7,230 nt of DNA from the NCBI GenBank assembly GCA_016302225.1, contig JAEDOB010000106.1, positions 1 through 7,230 of the forward strand, given 5' to 3'. The stretch's first letter is position 1, and the number at the start of each line of letters is the position of its first letter. The position numbers and the translations under genes were made by a program. The DNA is from Oscillospiraceae bacterium (GTDB taxonomy: Bacteria; Bacillota; Clostridia; Oscillospirales; Ruminococcaceae). This document shows, piece after piece, positions 1 to 5,346 of this stretch. The notes below the pieces were generated by a model. The model saw only the letters and a list, made by a program, of their open reading frames with translations. It was not told the origin of the DNA and did not search any database.

Positions 1-1
1 T

Positions 2-106
2 CAGTACACCATCTCAATGGTAACCATCAGTCCTAGCCTCTGCGTTTATCCCGTCCTGATGAAATACTTTGAAAAGGGACTTATGCTGGGAGCTGTTAAG
101 GGCTGA
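2..106 (+). CDS. Carbohydrate ABC transporter permease, C-terminal end (partial)
   Basis: Only the last 34 codons and the TGA are present; the gene begins left of the window. The visible end reads QYTISMVTISPS, then a YPVLMKYFEKG segment and a terminal LMLGAVKG. This is the usual C-terminus of the MalG/LplC-type inner permease of CUT1 sugar importers, where the last transmembrane helix is followed by a short K(Y/F)F-KG-MLGAVKG tail. Such proteins form one half of the membrane channel and receive sugar from a binding lipoprotein, which is exactly what the next gene encodes 239 nt downstream. The family assignment rests on the tail motif and on context. The substrate cannot be told from this fragment. 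Confidence 0.85.
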   Translation, partial: QYTISMVTISPSLCVYPVLMKYFEKGLMLGAVKG

Positions 107-148
107 TATATTTCGTTTGCAGTTATTTATTTTGGAAATTGCTTATCA

Positions 149-185
149 ATGTGTCTTTTCCCGACTTCGGCGGGAAAAGACACAT
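149..185. repeat. Hairpin 1, 15-bp GC-cored inverted repeat
   Basis: Arms 149-163 and 171-185 are perfect inverted complements (ATGTGTCTTTTCCCG and its reverse complement) around a 7-nt loop. It begins 42 nt after the permease stop. No T-run follows the right arm, so it is not a classic intrinsic terminator. A 3'-end or processing stem that separates permease mRNA from the binding-protein mRNA is plausible. The CCCG/CGGG core resembles the other palindromes in this window. Confidence 0.75.
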
Positions 186-191
186 AAAATA

Positions 192-206
192 ACACTTTCA
201 AAGTGT
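192..206. promoter_or_regulatory. Short perfect palindrome, possible operator
   Basis: ACACTTT, a single C, then AAAGTGT: 7-bp arms with a one-base centre. A one-base centre is too tight for an RNA hairpin, so a dimeric DNA-binding protein site is the more natural reading. It lies between the two large hairpins and about 140 bp upstream of the binding-protein gene, where a sugar-responsive repressor or activator could act. The role is inferred from symmetry and position only. Confidence 0.3.
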
Positions 207-242
207 AACAAATCAAGTACTTATTTACAGTAAACGTAATAA

Positions 243-275
243 ATATTTCTACCCGCCGTGGGCGGGTAGAAATAT
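243..275. repeat. Hairpin 2, 15-bp GC-cored inverted repeat
   Basis: Arms 243-257 (ATATTTCTACCCGCC) and 261-275 pair perfectly around a GTG loop. No poly-T follows, and the next 70 nt are AT-rich leader ending in the ribosome binding site of the binding-protein gene. In sugar ABC operons a stable stem before the binding-protein gene can protect a more abundant mRNA segment; here that is inference. I see no convincing -35/-10 pair between this stem and the gene, although the AT-rich stretch 290-333 could hide a weak promoter. Confidence 0.75.
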
Positions 276-345
276 ATACCAAACTCAAAGTAAAATAATT
301 TTTATCGTTTATTATAGCTTTAAAATAATATATAGGAGGAATTTT

Positions 346-2199
346 ATGGACATCAAAAAGATCATGGCAGGCGTAACTGCCGCAGTACTCATGGGCACCA
401 TGGCGGGCTGTTCCACCCCCGGAAGCTCCAAGAACAAGGACGATGATTCCGCTTCCGCAGGAACCACGGCAGCAGGCGGAAATTCCGCAGACAGCGACGA
501 CGCTGATAACAGCGAGAGCAGCAGCTCCTCGGGCGACGCACTTACCGCAGTTGACTTCGACGCTCCCCCCGTTCAGCTGGTATGCTACAGCCAGCTGGCT
601 AACTATTCGGGTAAGCTGACAGGCTGGTTCGCAGAGGTCCTGAAGGCAAAGTTCAATGTTGAAATGACTATTATCCCCGAAACCGACGGTATGTTCGATA
701 CCCGTATGGAGTCGGGAAATCTGGGTGACATCTGTATCTTCGGTTCAAACGGCGAAGCTTACCAGAGAGCTGCCTGTGAAGGTATGCTCTTCGACTGGAA
801 CGAGGACGACATTCTCTCCGATTACGGCTCTTATATCCAGGCTAATATGTCAAAGGCTCTTGAAACCAACGCTTTAATGAACGAAAAGTACGGTGCGGGC
901 AAGAAGGTATTCGGCTTCGGTCACAACGTTGCTTCCAACCCCGAGGATCACGAAGCATTCTTCTACACACTGGATATCCGCTGGGATCTCTATAAGGAGC
1001 TGGGCTACCCCGAGGTAAAGGATCTTGACGGTCTGTATGATCTCTTTATAAAGATGAAGGAGATCTCGCCTAAGGACGAAAACGGCGGCGAAACCTATGC
1101 ACTTTCTCTCTGGCCCGACTGGGACGGAAATATGGTAATGTACGTTAAGGCATTTGCAACCGCATACTGGGGCTATGACGAAATGGGCTTCGGCTTATAT
1201 GACACCGAAACAGGTACATATCACGATGCTCTTGAGGAAAACGGTCCTTATCTGACCAGCCTTAAATTCTTCAACAAGCTGTTCCAGGCAGGACTTATCG
1301 ACCCCAACTCCATGACTCAGACATATAACGAGATGTCCGAAAAGGTACAGGCAAGCGGTACATTCTTCTCCATCTTCGACTATGCAGGTTCTGCACTCTA
1401 CAACACAGAGCCTCATCTGGAAGCAGGCAAGGCTATGTATCCTATGGTTCCCGATGATGCAACTCCTCTCGCTTACGGTATGAACGTAATGGGCGGCAAC
1501 AGAATCTGGACTATCGGCGCTAGCACCGAGTATCCCGAGCTGTGCATGGAGATCATCAACTACCTCTGTACTCCCGAAGGATATATGACATACTGGTGGG
1601 GTCCCAAGGACGGATTTGACGAAAATCACCCCAACGGCTGCTGGTACTATGACGAGAACGGCAACACCTGCTTTACAGAGCTGGGCGAAGCTGCTTACAA
1701 GGACAGAAAGGGTACTATGATGCCCGCAGAATGGGGCGGCGGTTCCTTCAACGACGGTACCTTCCAGGCTAATAACACCACCTGGTCCCGTGACGCTTCC
1801 AACCCCGATTCCAACGGCGAAACCTATAACTGCGAGAACTGGAAGAGCAGACGTGAGCAGGATACTCCCTATGAAGTCCTCAAGGATTGGAGAAACTGGT
1901 CCGGTCAGTTCAACTCTCAGGATTATATGAACACCGTAAACTTCAAGGTTGCTCCTGCAAGCGATTACGCTGAAGGTGAAAAGTCCGATGAACTGAAGAT
2001 CGTTTGGGAACAGGTTGCAAAGTGTATCGTTGCTTACTCCTGGCAGGCAATTTACGCTAAGTCCGATGCCGAGTATGACAAGGTCGTTGCAGAAATGATC
2101 AAGAAGTGCGAAGAGTACGATCCCGATGGTGTCTGCCTTGAATACTGCCTTAACGAGGCTGCAACAAGACATGACCGTGAGCTGTTTGTAAACAGCTGA
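346..2199 (+). CDS. Extracellular solute-binding lipoprotein of a CUT1-type sugar ABC importer
   Basis: Predicted 617-residue surface lipoprotein that captures a sugar or oligosaccharide and delivers it to the adjacent permease. The N-terminus has a Lys-Lys n-region, a hydrophobic stretch (about 6-20) and a lipobox MAGC with the lipidated Cys22. Residues 23-65 are a Ser/Asp/Ala/Gly linker that would hold the domain off the membrane. The folded part starts near Val76 (QLVCYSQ) and continues through GDICIFG (127-133); long Trp/Tyr-rich stretches in the C-terminal half suit carbohydrate stacking. It is long for the LplA-like family (often about 430-560 aa). The start is well supported: AGGAGGA at 334-340 lies 5 nt before ATG. 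Codon choice is strongly biased (TTC, AAC, GAC, CCC), consistent with high expression. The binding-protein call is firm; the ligand is unknown. Confidence 0.92.
   Translation: MDIKKIMAGVTAAVLMGTMAGCSTPGSSKNKDDDSASAGTTAAGGNSADSDDADNSESSSSSGDALTAVDFDAPPVQLVCYSQLANYSGKLTGWFAEVLKAKFNVEMTIIPETDGMFDTRMESGNLGDICIFGSNGEAYQRAACEGMLFDWNEDDILSDYGSYIQANMSKALETNALMNEKYGAGKKVFGFGHNVASNPEDHEAFFYTLDIRWDLYKELGYPEVKDLDGLYDLFIKMKEISPKDENGGETYALSLWPDWDGNMVMYVKAFATAYWGYDEMGFGLYDTETGTYHDALEENGPYLTSLKFFNKLFQAGLIDPNSMTQTYNEMSEKVQASGTFFSIFDYAGSALYNTEPHLEAGKAMYPMVPDDATPLAYGMNVMGGNRIWTIGASTEYPELCMEIINYLCTPEGYMTYWWGPKDGFDENHPNGCWYYDENGNTCFTELGEAAYKDRKGTMMPAEWGGGSFNDGTFQANNTTWSRDASNPDSNGETYNCENWKSRREQDTPYEVLKDWRNWSGQFNSQDYMNTVNFKVAPASDYAEGEKSDELKIVWEQVAKCIVAYSWQAIYAKSDAEYDKVVAEMIKKCEEYDPDGVCLEYCLNEAATRHDRELFVNS
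2180..2197. other. Perfect palindrome spanning the binding-protein stop codon
   Basis: AGCTGTTT, GT, AAACAGCT: 8-bp arms running into the first base of the TGA stop. As RNA it could form a small stem with some pairs opened for the loop, but no T-run follows. It may be chance within the codons for ELFVNS. Recorded because it sits exactly at the gene end. Confidence 0.25.
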
Positions 2200-2210
2200 T
2201 CCGGGGAACA

Positions 2211-2297
2211 ACTGATTTAACCGACAATTTTATTCTTCTTATTACATGCTAGGTGGGTGTTCCCCCGCCTTTGGCGGGGGAACACCCGTTGATCAGT
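2211..2297. repeat. Palindromic MITE-like element, copy A
   Basis: An 87-bp segment with imperfect terminal inverted repeats (ACTGATTTAAC at 2211-2221, GTTGATCAGT at 2288-2297). It carries a perfect 15-bp internal hairpin: GGGTGTTCCCCCGCC at 2255-2269, TTT loop, complement at 2273-2287. Both the hairpin and the outer sequence (CTGATT-AACCG-ACAATT on the left, ATCAG-ATTTT on the right) recur in copy B about 0.95 kb downstream. No T-run follows the stem, so it is not a standard terminator. It encodes nothing itself. I see no clear flanking duplication for this copy. Confidence 0.7.
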
Positions 2298-2337
2298 ATT
2301 TTCCAGGGTTGCCTTATCAACAAATAACAATTAAAAG

Positions 2338-2390
2338 CGGGTGTGCATACGTCGGGGGAATTCCCTCGGCGCAGCCGCCCGTTTTCTTTT
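2338..2390 (+). terminator. Terminator-like hairpin plus T-tract directly before the YesL ribosome binding site
   Basis: The 5' strand 2338-2346 (CGGGTGTGC) pairs with 2371-2381 (GCAGCCGCCCG) with one wobble and a 2-nt bulge. An inner stem 2353-2358/2363-2368 with one wobble is capped by AATT. It is followed by TTTTCTTTT (2382-2390) and, one base later, by the GGAGG of the next gene. This geometry resembles an attenuator: either transcription stops here or it continues straight into translation of the next gene. The internal loop makes the fold imperfect; it could also be a plain weak terminator with readthrough. Confidence 0.45.
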
Positions 2391-2391
2391 C

Positions 2392-2396
2392 GGAGG
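2392..2396 (+). promoter_or_regulatory. Ribosome binding site that sets the YesL start at TTG 2405
   Basis: GGAGG followed by an 8-nt spacer to TTG at 2405. No ATG exists in frame at a sensible distance; GTG at 2396 overlaps this site and is too close. The site therefore selects the TTG start. Confidence 0.7.
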
Positions 2397-2404
2397 TGTC
2401 ATAT

Positions 2405-3100
2405 TTGGCAGGTTTTTTCAGTCCCGACAGCAAGCTGTATAAATTTATGAGCCGCCTGACGGACGTGGTAAAGCTTAATCTTATGTGGCTGCTGTTCAGT
2501 CTGCCCATAGTGACCATCGGTTCGTCCACCATTGCAGCGTTTGATATTACACTGAAAATGGCAGAGGATAACGAGGGACATATCGCAAGAGGATTTATCA
2601 AGGCATTCAAAGCAAACTGGAAACAGGGTATCCCCATGACCTTCATCACCCTTTTCTGCCTGTGGGCGGTCTATCTGGATTTTGAGATATTCAGCGTAAT
2701 AAGCAAGGACCCGAACGCCGAAAATGGGTGGATATTCTTAGCTGTCGGTGTGGTGGCGGCATATGTTTTCACCTGTTCCCTGCTGTACGTCTATCCCCTG
2801 CTGGCGAGATATGAGAACACTATTTTCAACAGCCTGCGAAATTCGTTTCGGATAACTATGCGGTATTTTCTCCGTTCGCTGGTGCTGGTGGTCGTTATTG
2901 CAATAGAACTGATAGTTTTCTTCTTCTGGAGCGAAAAAATGTGGATAATAGGCGCACTTATGGGACCTGTCTGCATATTTTTCACCATTAGCGGACCTGC
3001 TATGGCAATATTCCGTGAATTGGAAAAGGAACCGGGGACTGTTGCGGAAAATGACGGCGTGCGCAAATCCGATGACGACGGGGATAACGAAACAGAATAA
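2405..3100 (+). CDS. yesL: YesL-like DUF624 family membrane protein
   Basis: With the TTG start the protein is 231 residues, near the usual YesL/DUF624 length. The N-terminus MAGFFSPDSKLYKFMSRLTD leads into the first helix. Hydrophobic segments lie at about 22-45 (with SLPIVTIGSST), 75-98, 109-133, 156-176 and 179-201. Between the first two is an amphipathic stretch with an ARGFIKAFKANWKQG motif that I associate with this family. The tail (about 204-231) is highly charged and acidic. DUF624 proteins accompany CUT1 sugar ABC genes, as yesL does in the Bacillus subtilis rhamnogalacturonan locus; their molecular role is not established. An in-frame extension to ATG 2246 would read through the palindromic element and is rejected. 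It follows the binding-protein gene by 205 nt containing a terminator-like stem, so its expression may be uncoupled. Confidence 0.85.
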   Translation: MAGFFSPDSKLYKFMSRLTDVVKLNLMWLLFSLPIVTIGSSTIAAFDITLKMAEDNEGHIARGFIKAFKANWKQGIPMTFITLFCLWAVYLDFEIFSVISKDPNAENGWIFLAVGVVAAYVFTCSLLYVYPLLARYENTIFNSLRNSFRITMRYFLRSLVLVVVIAIELIVFFFWSEKMWIIGALMGPVCIFFTISGPAMAIFRELEKEPGTVAENDGVRKSDDDGDNETE

Positions 3101-3114
3101 CTTCCCAAAACCCC

Positions 3115-3143
3115 TTGACAACAGCAAATATATGTGATATAAT
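3115..3143 (+). promoter_or_regulatory. Perfect-consensus sigma-A promoter P1
   Basis: TTGACA at 3115-3120, a 17-nt spacer, and TATAAT at 3138-3143, with transcription expected from about 3150. It starts 14 nt after the YesL stop. The first thing downstream is palindromic element copy B, then the small ORF at 3293 and the terminator at 3396-3433. P1 therefore appears to drive a short transcript of about 285 nt unless the terminator is bypassed. Confidence 0.85.
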
Positions 3144-3153
3144 CACCCTATCA

Positions 3154-3277
3154 TTTCAAATCGGACTGCTGATTAACCGTACAATTATATTTTCCTTGTT
3201 ACCGAAGTGACGTATCCGGGTGGGTGTTCCCCCGCCTTCGGCGGGGGAACACCCATTAATCAGCATTTTTCAAATCG
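3154..3277. mobile_element. Palindromic MITE-like element, copy B, with 10-bp flanking direct repeats
   Basis: Terminal inverted repeats TGCTGATTAA (3167-3176) and TTAATCAGCA (3256-3265) enclose a perfect 16-bp hairpin (3221-3236 with 3240-3255, TTC loop). Its inner 15-bp arms are identical to those of copy A. Outside, the exact 10-mer TTTCAAATCG occurs at 3154-3163 and again at 3268-3277, as expected of a target duplication. Deleting one 10-mer plus the element (114 bp) joins promoter P1 to the ribosome binding site at 3281 with a leader of about 29 nt. No transposase is encoded, so movement would need one in trans. The direct repeat could also be coincidental, but its effect on leader geometry favours insertion. 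Confidence 0.6.
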
Positions 3278-3283
3278 AACGGG

Positions 3284-3357
3284 GGTGGGCAAATGTTCAA
3301 GACTATAAGAAACACAGGAAAATACATAATAGTCACGGAAACAAACCATTGCCCGCC
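3284..3357 (+). other. Potential RNA fold covering the small ORF's ribosome binding site and start codon
   Basis: In the P1 transcript, 3284-3295 can pair with 3347-3357 (11 pairs, one G-U, one bulged A), which hides much of the ribosome binding site and the AUG. Inside, GACTAT (3301-3306) pairs with ATAGTC (3329-3334). An alternative pairs GTGGGC (3285-3290) with GCCCAC (3371-3376), and TTGCC (3349-3353) can pair with GGCAA (3380-3384). The helices are mutually exclusive, as in a regulatory leader or structured small RNA. I match it to no known riboswitch class. Found by eye, without an energy calculation. Confidence 0.4.
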
Positions 3358-3397
3358 TGTAAAAATATCTGCCCACATTGGCAAATATCTTCGGTAA
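3293..3397 (+). CDS. Small ORF, 34 aa, of unknown function (possible leader or secreted peptide)
   Basis: ATG at 3293 is preceded by GGGGGTG (3281-3287), which can pair with the 16S 3' end through one G-U, with about 7 nt spacing. The peptide begins MFKTIRNTGKYIIVTETN, has a central HCPPVK, and ends HIGKYLR. It is basic (four Lys, two Arg, one Glu), with one Cys and no transmembrane segment or obvious signal peptide. Its own promoter P1 lies upstream, and its TAA (3395-3397) overlaps the foot of an intrinsic terminator. I recognise no homologue. Possible roles are a leader peptide controlling readthrough into the exporter genes, a peptide exported by that transporter, or spurious coding within a structured RNA. 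The transcription unit is much better supported than translation of the ORF. Confidence 0.45.
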   Translation: MFKTIRNTGKYIIVTETNHCPPVKISAHIGKYLR

Positions 3398-3433
3398 ATC
3401 GTGCGTTTCTGCTTTGAAGCGCACGATTTTTTT
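3396..3433 (+). terminator. Strong intrinsic terminator
   Basis: AAATCGTGCG (3396-3405) pairs perfectly with CGCACGATTT (3420-3429). The stem extends inward by four more pairs (one wobble) to a 6-nt loop and is followed by an uninterrupted T-run at 3427-3433. It ends the P1 transcript and insulates the exporter promoter that follows 20 nt later. Its 5' foot overlaps the stop codon of the small ORF, so a ribosome lingering there could cover the 5' arm. Confidence 0.9.
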
Positions 3434-3453
3434 ATTATGGCGGAAAATATTTG

Positions 3454-3482
3454 TTGACATTGGTATTTTTATATGCTATAAT
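3454..3482 (+). promoter_or_regulatory. Perfect-consensus sigma-A promoter P2 of the exporter operon
   Basis: TTGACA at 3454-3459, a 17-nt spacer, TATAAT at 3477-3482, with a start expected near 3489, giving a leader of about 55 nt. The early leader holds AAATCGAA (3483-3490) and TTTGATTT (3503-3510), an imperfect inverted repeat, and the 8-bp palindrome AAACGTTT (3498-3505). These could be an operator, but the support is weak. Hexamers this close to consensus suggest strong basal transcription unless repressed. Confidence 0.88.
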
Positions 3483-3532
3483 AAATCGAATGATGTAAAA
3501 CGTTTGATTTAAAATGAACAATGCAGAACAAA

Positions 3533-3538
3533 AGGAGG
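3533..3538 (+). promoter_or_regulatory. Ribosome binding site that sets the first exporter start at ATG 3544
   Basis: AGGAGG with a 5-nt spacer to ATG 3544. The in-frame upstream ATG at 3514 has no such site, and its extension (MNNAEQKEDK) would be encoded across this Shine-Dalgarno sequence. Confidence 0.85.
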
Positions 3539-3543
3539 ACAAA

Positions 3544-5346
3544 ATGGAAAAGAAAGAGAAACAGTCGACACTGTCAAATGTTACCTATATGCTGGGAATA
3601 ATGTGGCAGGGCTGCAAAGGGTACGTTTTGTACACCTTCATCAAGGAATTCGTGGAGAACGTGTTCTGGACGGTGTTTTCGGTGTATCTTACCGAGTGGA
3701 TATACATTGCCATCGAGAACAAAACGCCATTTTCGGTGCTGGCGTCCTTCGTCGGGGCAATGTGTATCGGGCATATCTGCATACATATCTGCTCGGCGAT
3801 ACATCAGCTGTGCGAAAAGCAGTTTTTGCCGGAAATTTACCGAAGCTTTTATAAGCGGGTGATAAAAAAGTCCATCTCAATGGACTATGCAGAGTTTGAA
3901 AAGCCCGATTTTTACGACAAATACACCCGTGCCCTGAACGAGTGTCAGCAGCGGGGCAGCACTATACTGTACAACTCCGCCTACCTTCTGGCGGGTATCG
4001 CTTCAATTGTCACGGCGGCAATGATAGTTGCGGACGTTGACCCTATGCTGCTCATATTTATCGTGCCCATGGTAATGGTTTCCCTTATCTTCGGAAAGAA
4101 AACGGGCGAGCTTTATTATCGGCTGGACTTTTCAAACACCCGTGACGGACGCATGGGCAGCTATGCAAAGCGTGTTTTCTACGAGAAGAAGTACGCAGGG
4201 GAGCTTCGTCTTTTCGGTATAGGACAGCTTCTTCTCGACCGCCACGAAAAGGCATATGACGAAATGCAGAAGCGCACCCGTGAGATAAGGAAAAAGGTCA
4301 CCGTTCTTGAAACGGCAAAGTGGATGATATACAACCTGCTTTCGGCAATACTCCCATACCTGTATATTGCATTCGTCCTTAATGCGGAGGACGCTCAGAC
4401 GGCGGCGTATATTGCTATGATACCCGCTCTCAGCACGCTGTCATGGAGAACATCGGATTCCGTTGAACAGATAGTCACCCTTGCAAAGGAAAGCGCATTT
4501 GTTACAAATCTCCGTGAATTTCTGTCCTATGAGCCGAAAACGGACAAAAATACACTCCGTCCCTCACCCGCTCTGGACGACATTGTGATAAAGAATATGA
4601 GCTTTACCTATGACGGTGCGGAAAAGCCCACTCTCCATAACGTAAATATGACCATCGGAAAGGGCGAAAAAATAGCTATCGTCGGACATAACGGCGCAGG
4701 AAAAACCACTCTCGTCAAGCTGATAATGGGGCTTTATCCCGCCACGGAAGGCGAAATTTCCATAAGCGGGGCAAATATCAATGAGTTTGAGCCAAAGTCA
4801 TTTCACAGGCATTTCGGAACGGTCTTTCAGGACTTGCAGGTGTTTGCCCTTCCCCTGTCCGAGAATGTTCTGATGCGCAAGCCGAAGAATGAAGAGGAAC
4901 GCAAACTTATCGAGGAAGCCCTGAGAAAGGCGCAGTTTGGCGACAAGCTGGACACTCTGGAAAAGGGCATTGACACCATGGTGACAAAGGAATTTGACGA
5001 AAACGGCATAGGTCTTTCGGGTGGCGAGGCGCAGAAAATCGCCATTGCAAGGGTGTTCGCACGAAAACCCGACATTGTTATCCTTGACGAACCTTCCGGC
5101 GCACTTGACCCCATTGCCGAGTACAATATGTACAAAAATATGCTTACCGCAGCCGAGGGCGAAACGGTCATTTTCATCAGCCACAGACTGTCCGCCACCC
5201 GTGACGCAGACCGAATTTATATGTTTGAAAACGGTACCGTCATTGAGGAGGGCAGCCACGAACAGCTTATGGAGTTAAACGGGAAATACGCCGAAATGTG
5301 GCGTGTTCAGGCGCAGAATTATCTTGCAGAGGGGGCGGCAGTATGA
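3544..5346 (+). CDS. ABC exporter half-transporter (TMD-NBD fusion), first subunit
   Basis: A 600-residue membrane protein of the type IV (ABCB-like) exporter fold. Hydrophobic segments at about 27-58, 63-88, 140-163, 165-184, 265-285 and 288-305 form the transmembrane domain; GSYAKRVFYEKKYAGELRLFG lies in the cytoplasmic part between them and is mirrored in the partner. The nucleotide-binding domain has Walker A GHNGAGKTT (381-389), Q-loop Gln429, signature LSGGE (491-495), Walker B IVILDE with catalytic Glu516, and switch His547. All catalytic residues are present. Its TGA overlaps the next start as ATGA, and the two proteins share closely similar C-termini (YAEMWRVQA), so a co-translated heterodimer is likely. 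The substrate is unknown: drug, lipid or peptide export are all possible. No peptidase C39 domain is present, so it is not a self-processing bacteriocin exporter. Confidence 0.9.
   Translation: MEKKEKQSTLSNVTYMLGIMWQGCKGYVLYTFIKEFVENVFWTVFSVYLTEWIYIAIENKTPFSVLASFVGAMCIGHICIHICSAIHQLCEKQFLPEIYRSFYKRVIKKSISMDYAEFEKPDFYDKYTRALNECQQRGSTILYNSAYLLAGIASIVTAAMIVADVDPMLLIFIVPMVMVSLIFGKKTGELYYRLDFSNTRDGRMGSYAKRVFYEKKYAGELRLFGIGQLLLDRHEKAYDEMQKRTREIRKKVTVLETAKWMIYNLLSAILPYLYIAFVLNAEDAQTAAYIAMIPALSTLSWRTSDSVEQIVTLAKESAFVTNLREFLSYEPKTDKNTLRPSPALDDIVIKNMSFTYDGAEKPTLHNVNMTIGKGEKIAIVGHNGAGKTTLVKLIMGLYPATEGEISISGANINEFEPKSFHRHFGTVFQDLQVFALPLSENVLMRKPKNEEERKLIEEALRKAQFGDKLDTLEKGIDTMVTKEFDENGIGLSGGEAQKIAIARVFARKPDIVILDEPSGALDPIAEYNMYKNMLTAAEGETVIFISHRLSATRDADRIYMFENGTVIEEGSHEQLMELNGKYAEMWRVQAQNYLAEGAAV

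Noticed and set aside
149..275. Hairpins 1 and 2 as intrinsic terminators
   Set aside because: The stems are strong, but neither right arm is followed by a T-run on the plus strand, so I list them as repeats or processing stems.
1195..2211. Long open frame on the minus strand opposite the binding-protein gene
   Set aside because: It is fully antisense to a well-supported lipoprotein gene with signal peptide, ribosome binding site and biased codons. Its own translation has no recognisable domain, so it is a codon-bias shadow.
149..3255. Series of palindromes as a CRISPR array
   Set aside because: The palindromes are irregularly spaced by hundreds of bases, only two share sequence, and there are no uniform spacers or cas genes.
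3220..3417. 65-codon plus-strand frame starting at GTG inside hairpin copy B
   Set aside because: Its first codons are the palindrome arms, it has no ribosome binding site, and it runs into the terminator stem. The 34-codon frame at 3293 has a far better start context.
3498..3505. AAACGTTT near the P2 start as a catabolite-response (cre) site
   Set aside because: The surrounding bases do not fit the spacing of the cre consensus; only a short self-complementary core is present.
3514..3543. Upstream ATG for the first exporter subunit
   Set aside because: There is no Shine-Dalgarno sequence before 3514, while AGGAGG lies 5 nt before the in-frame ATG 3544.
5298..5342. Upstream ATG for the second exporter subunit
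   Set aside because: It would overlap the first gene by 49 nt with no clear ribosome binding site. ATG 5343 gives the typical ATGA overlap with GAGGGGG upstream.
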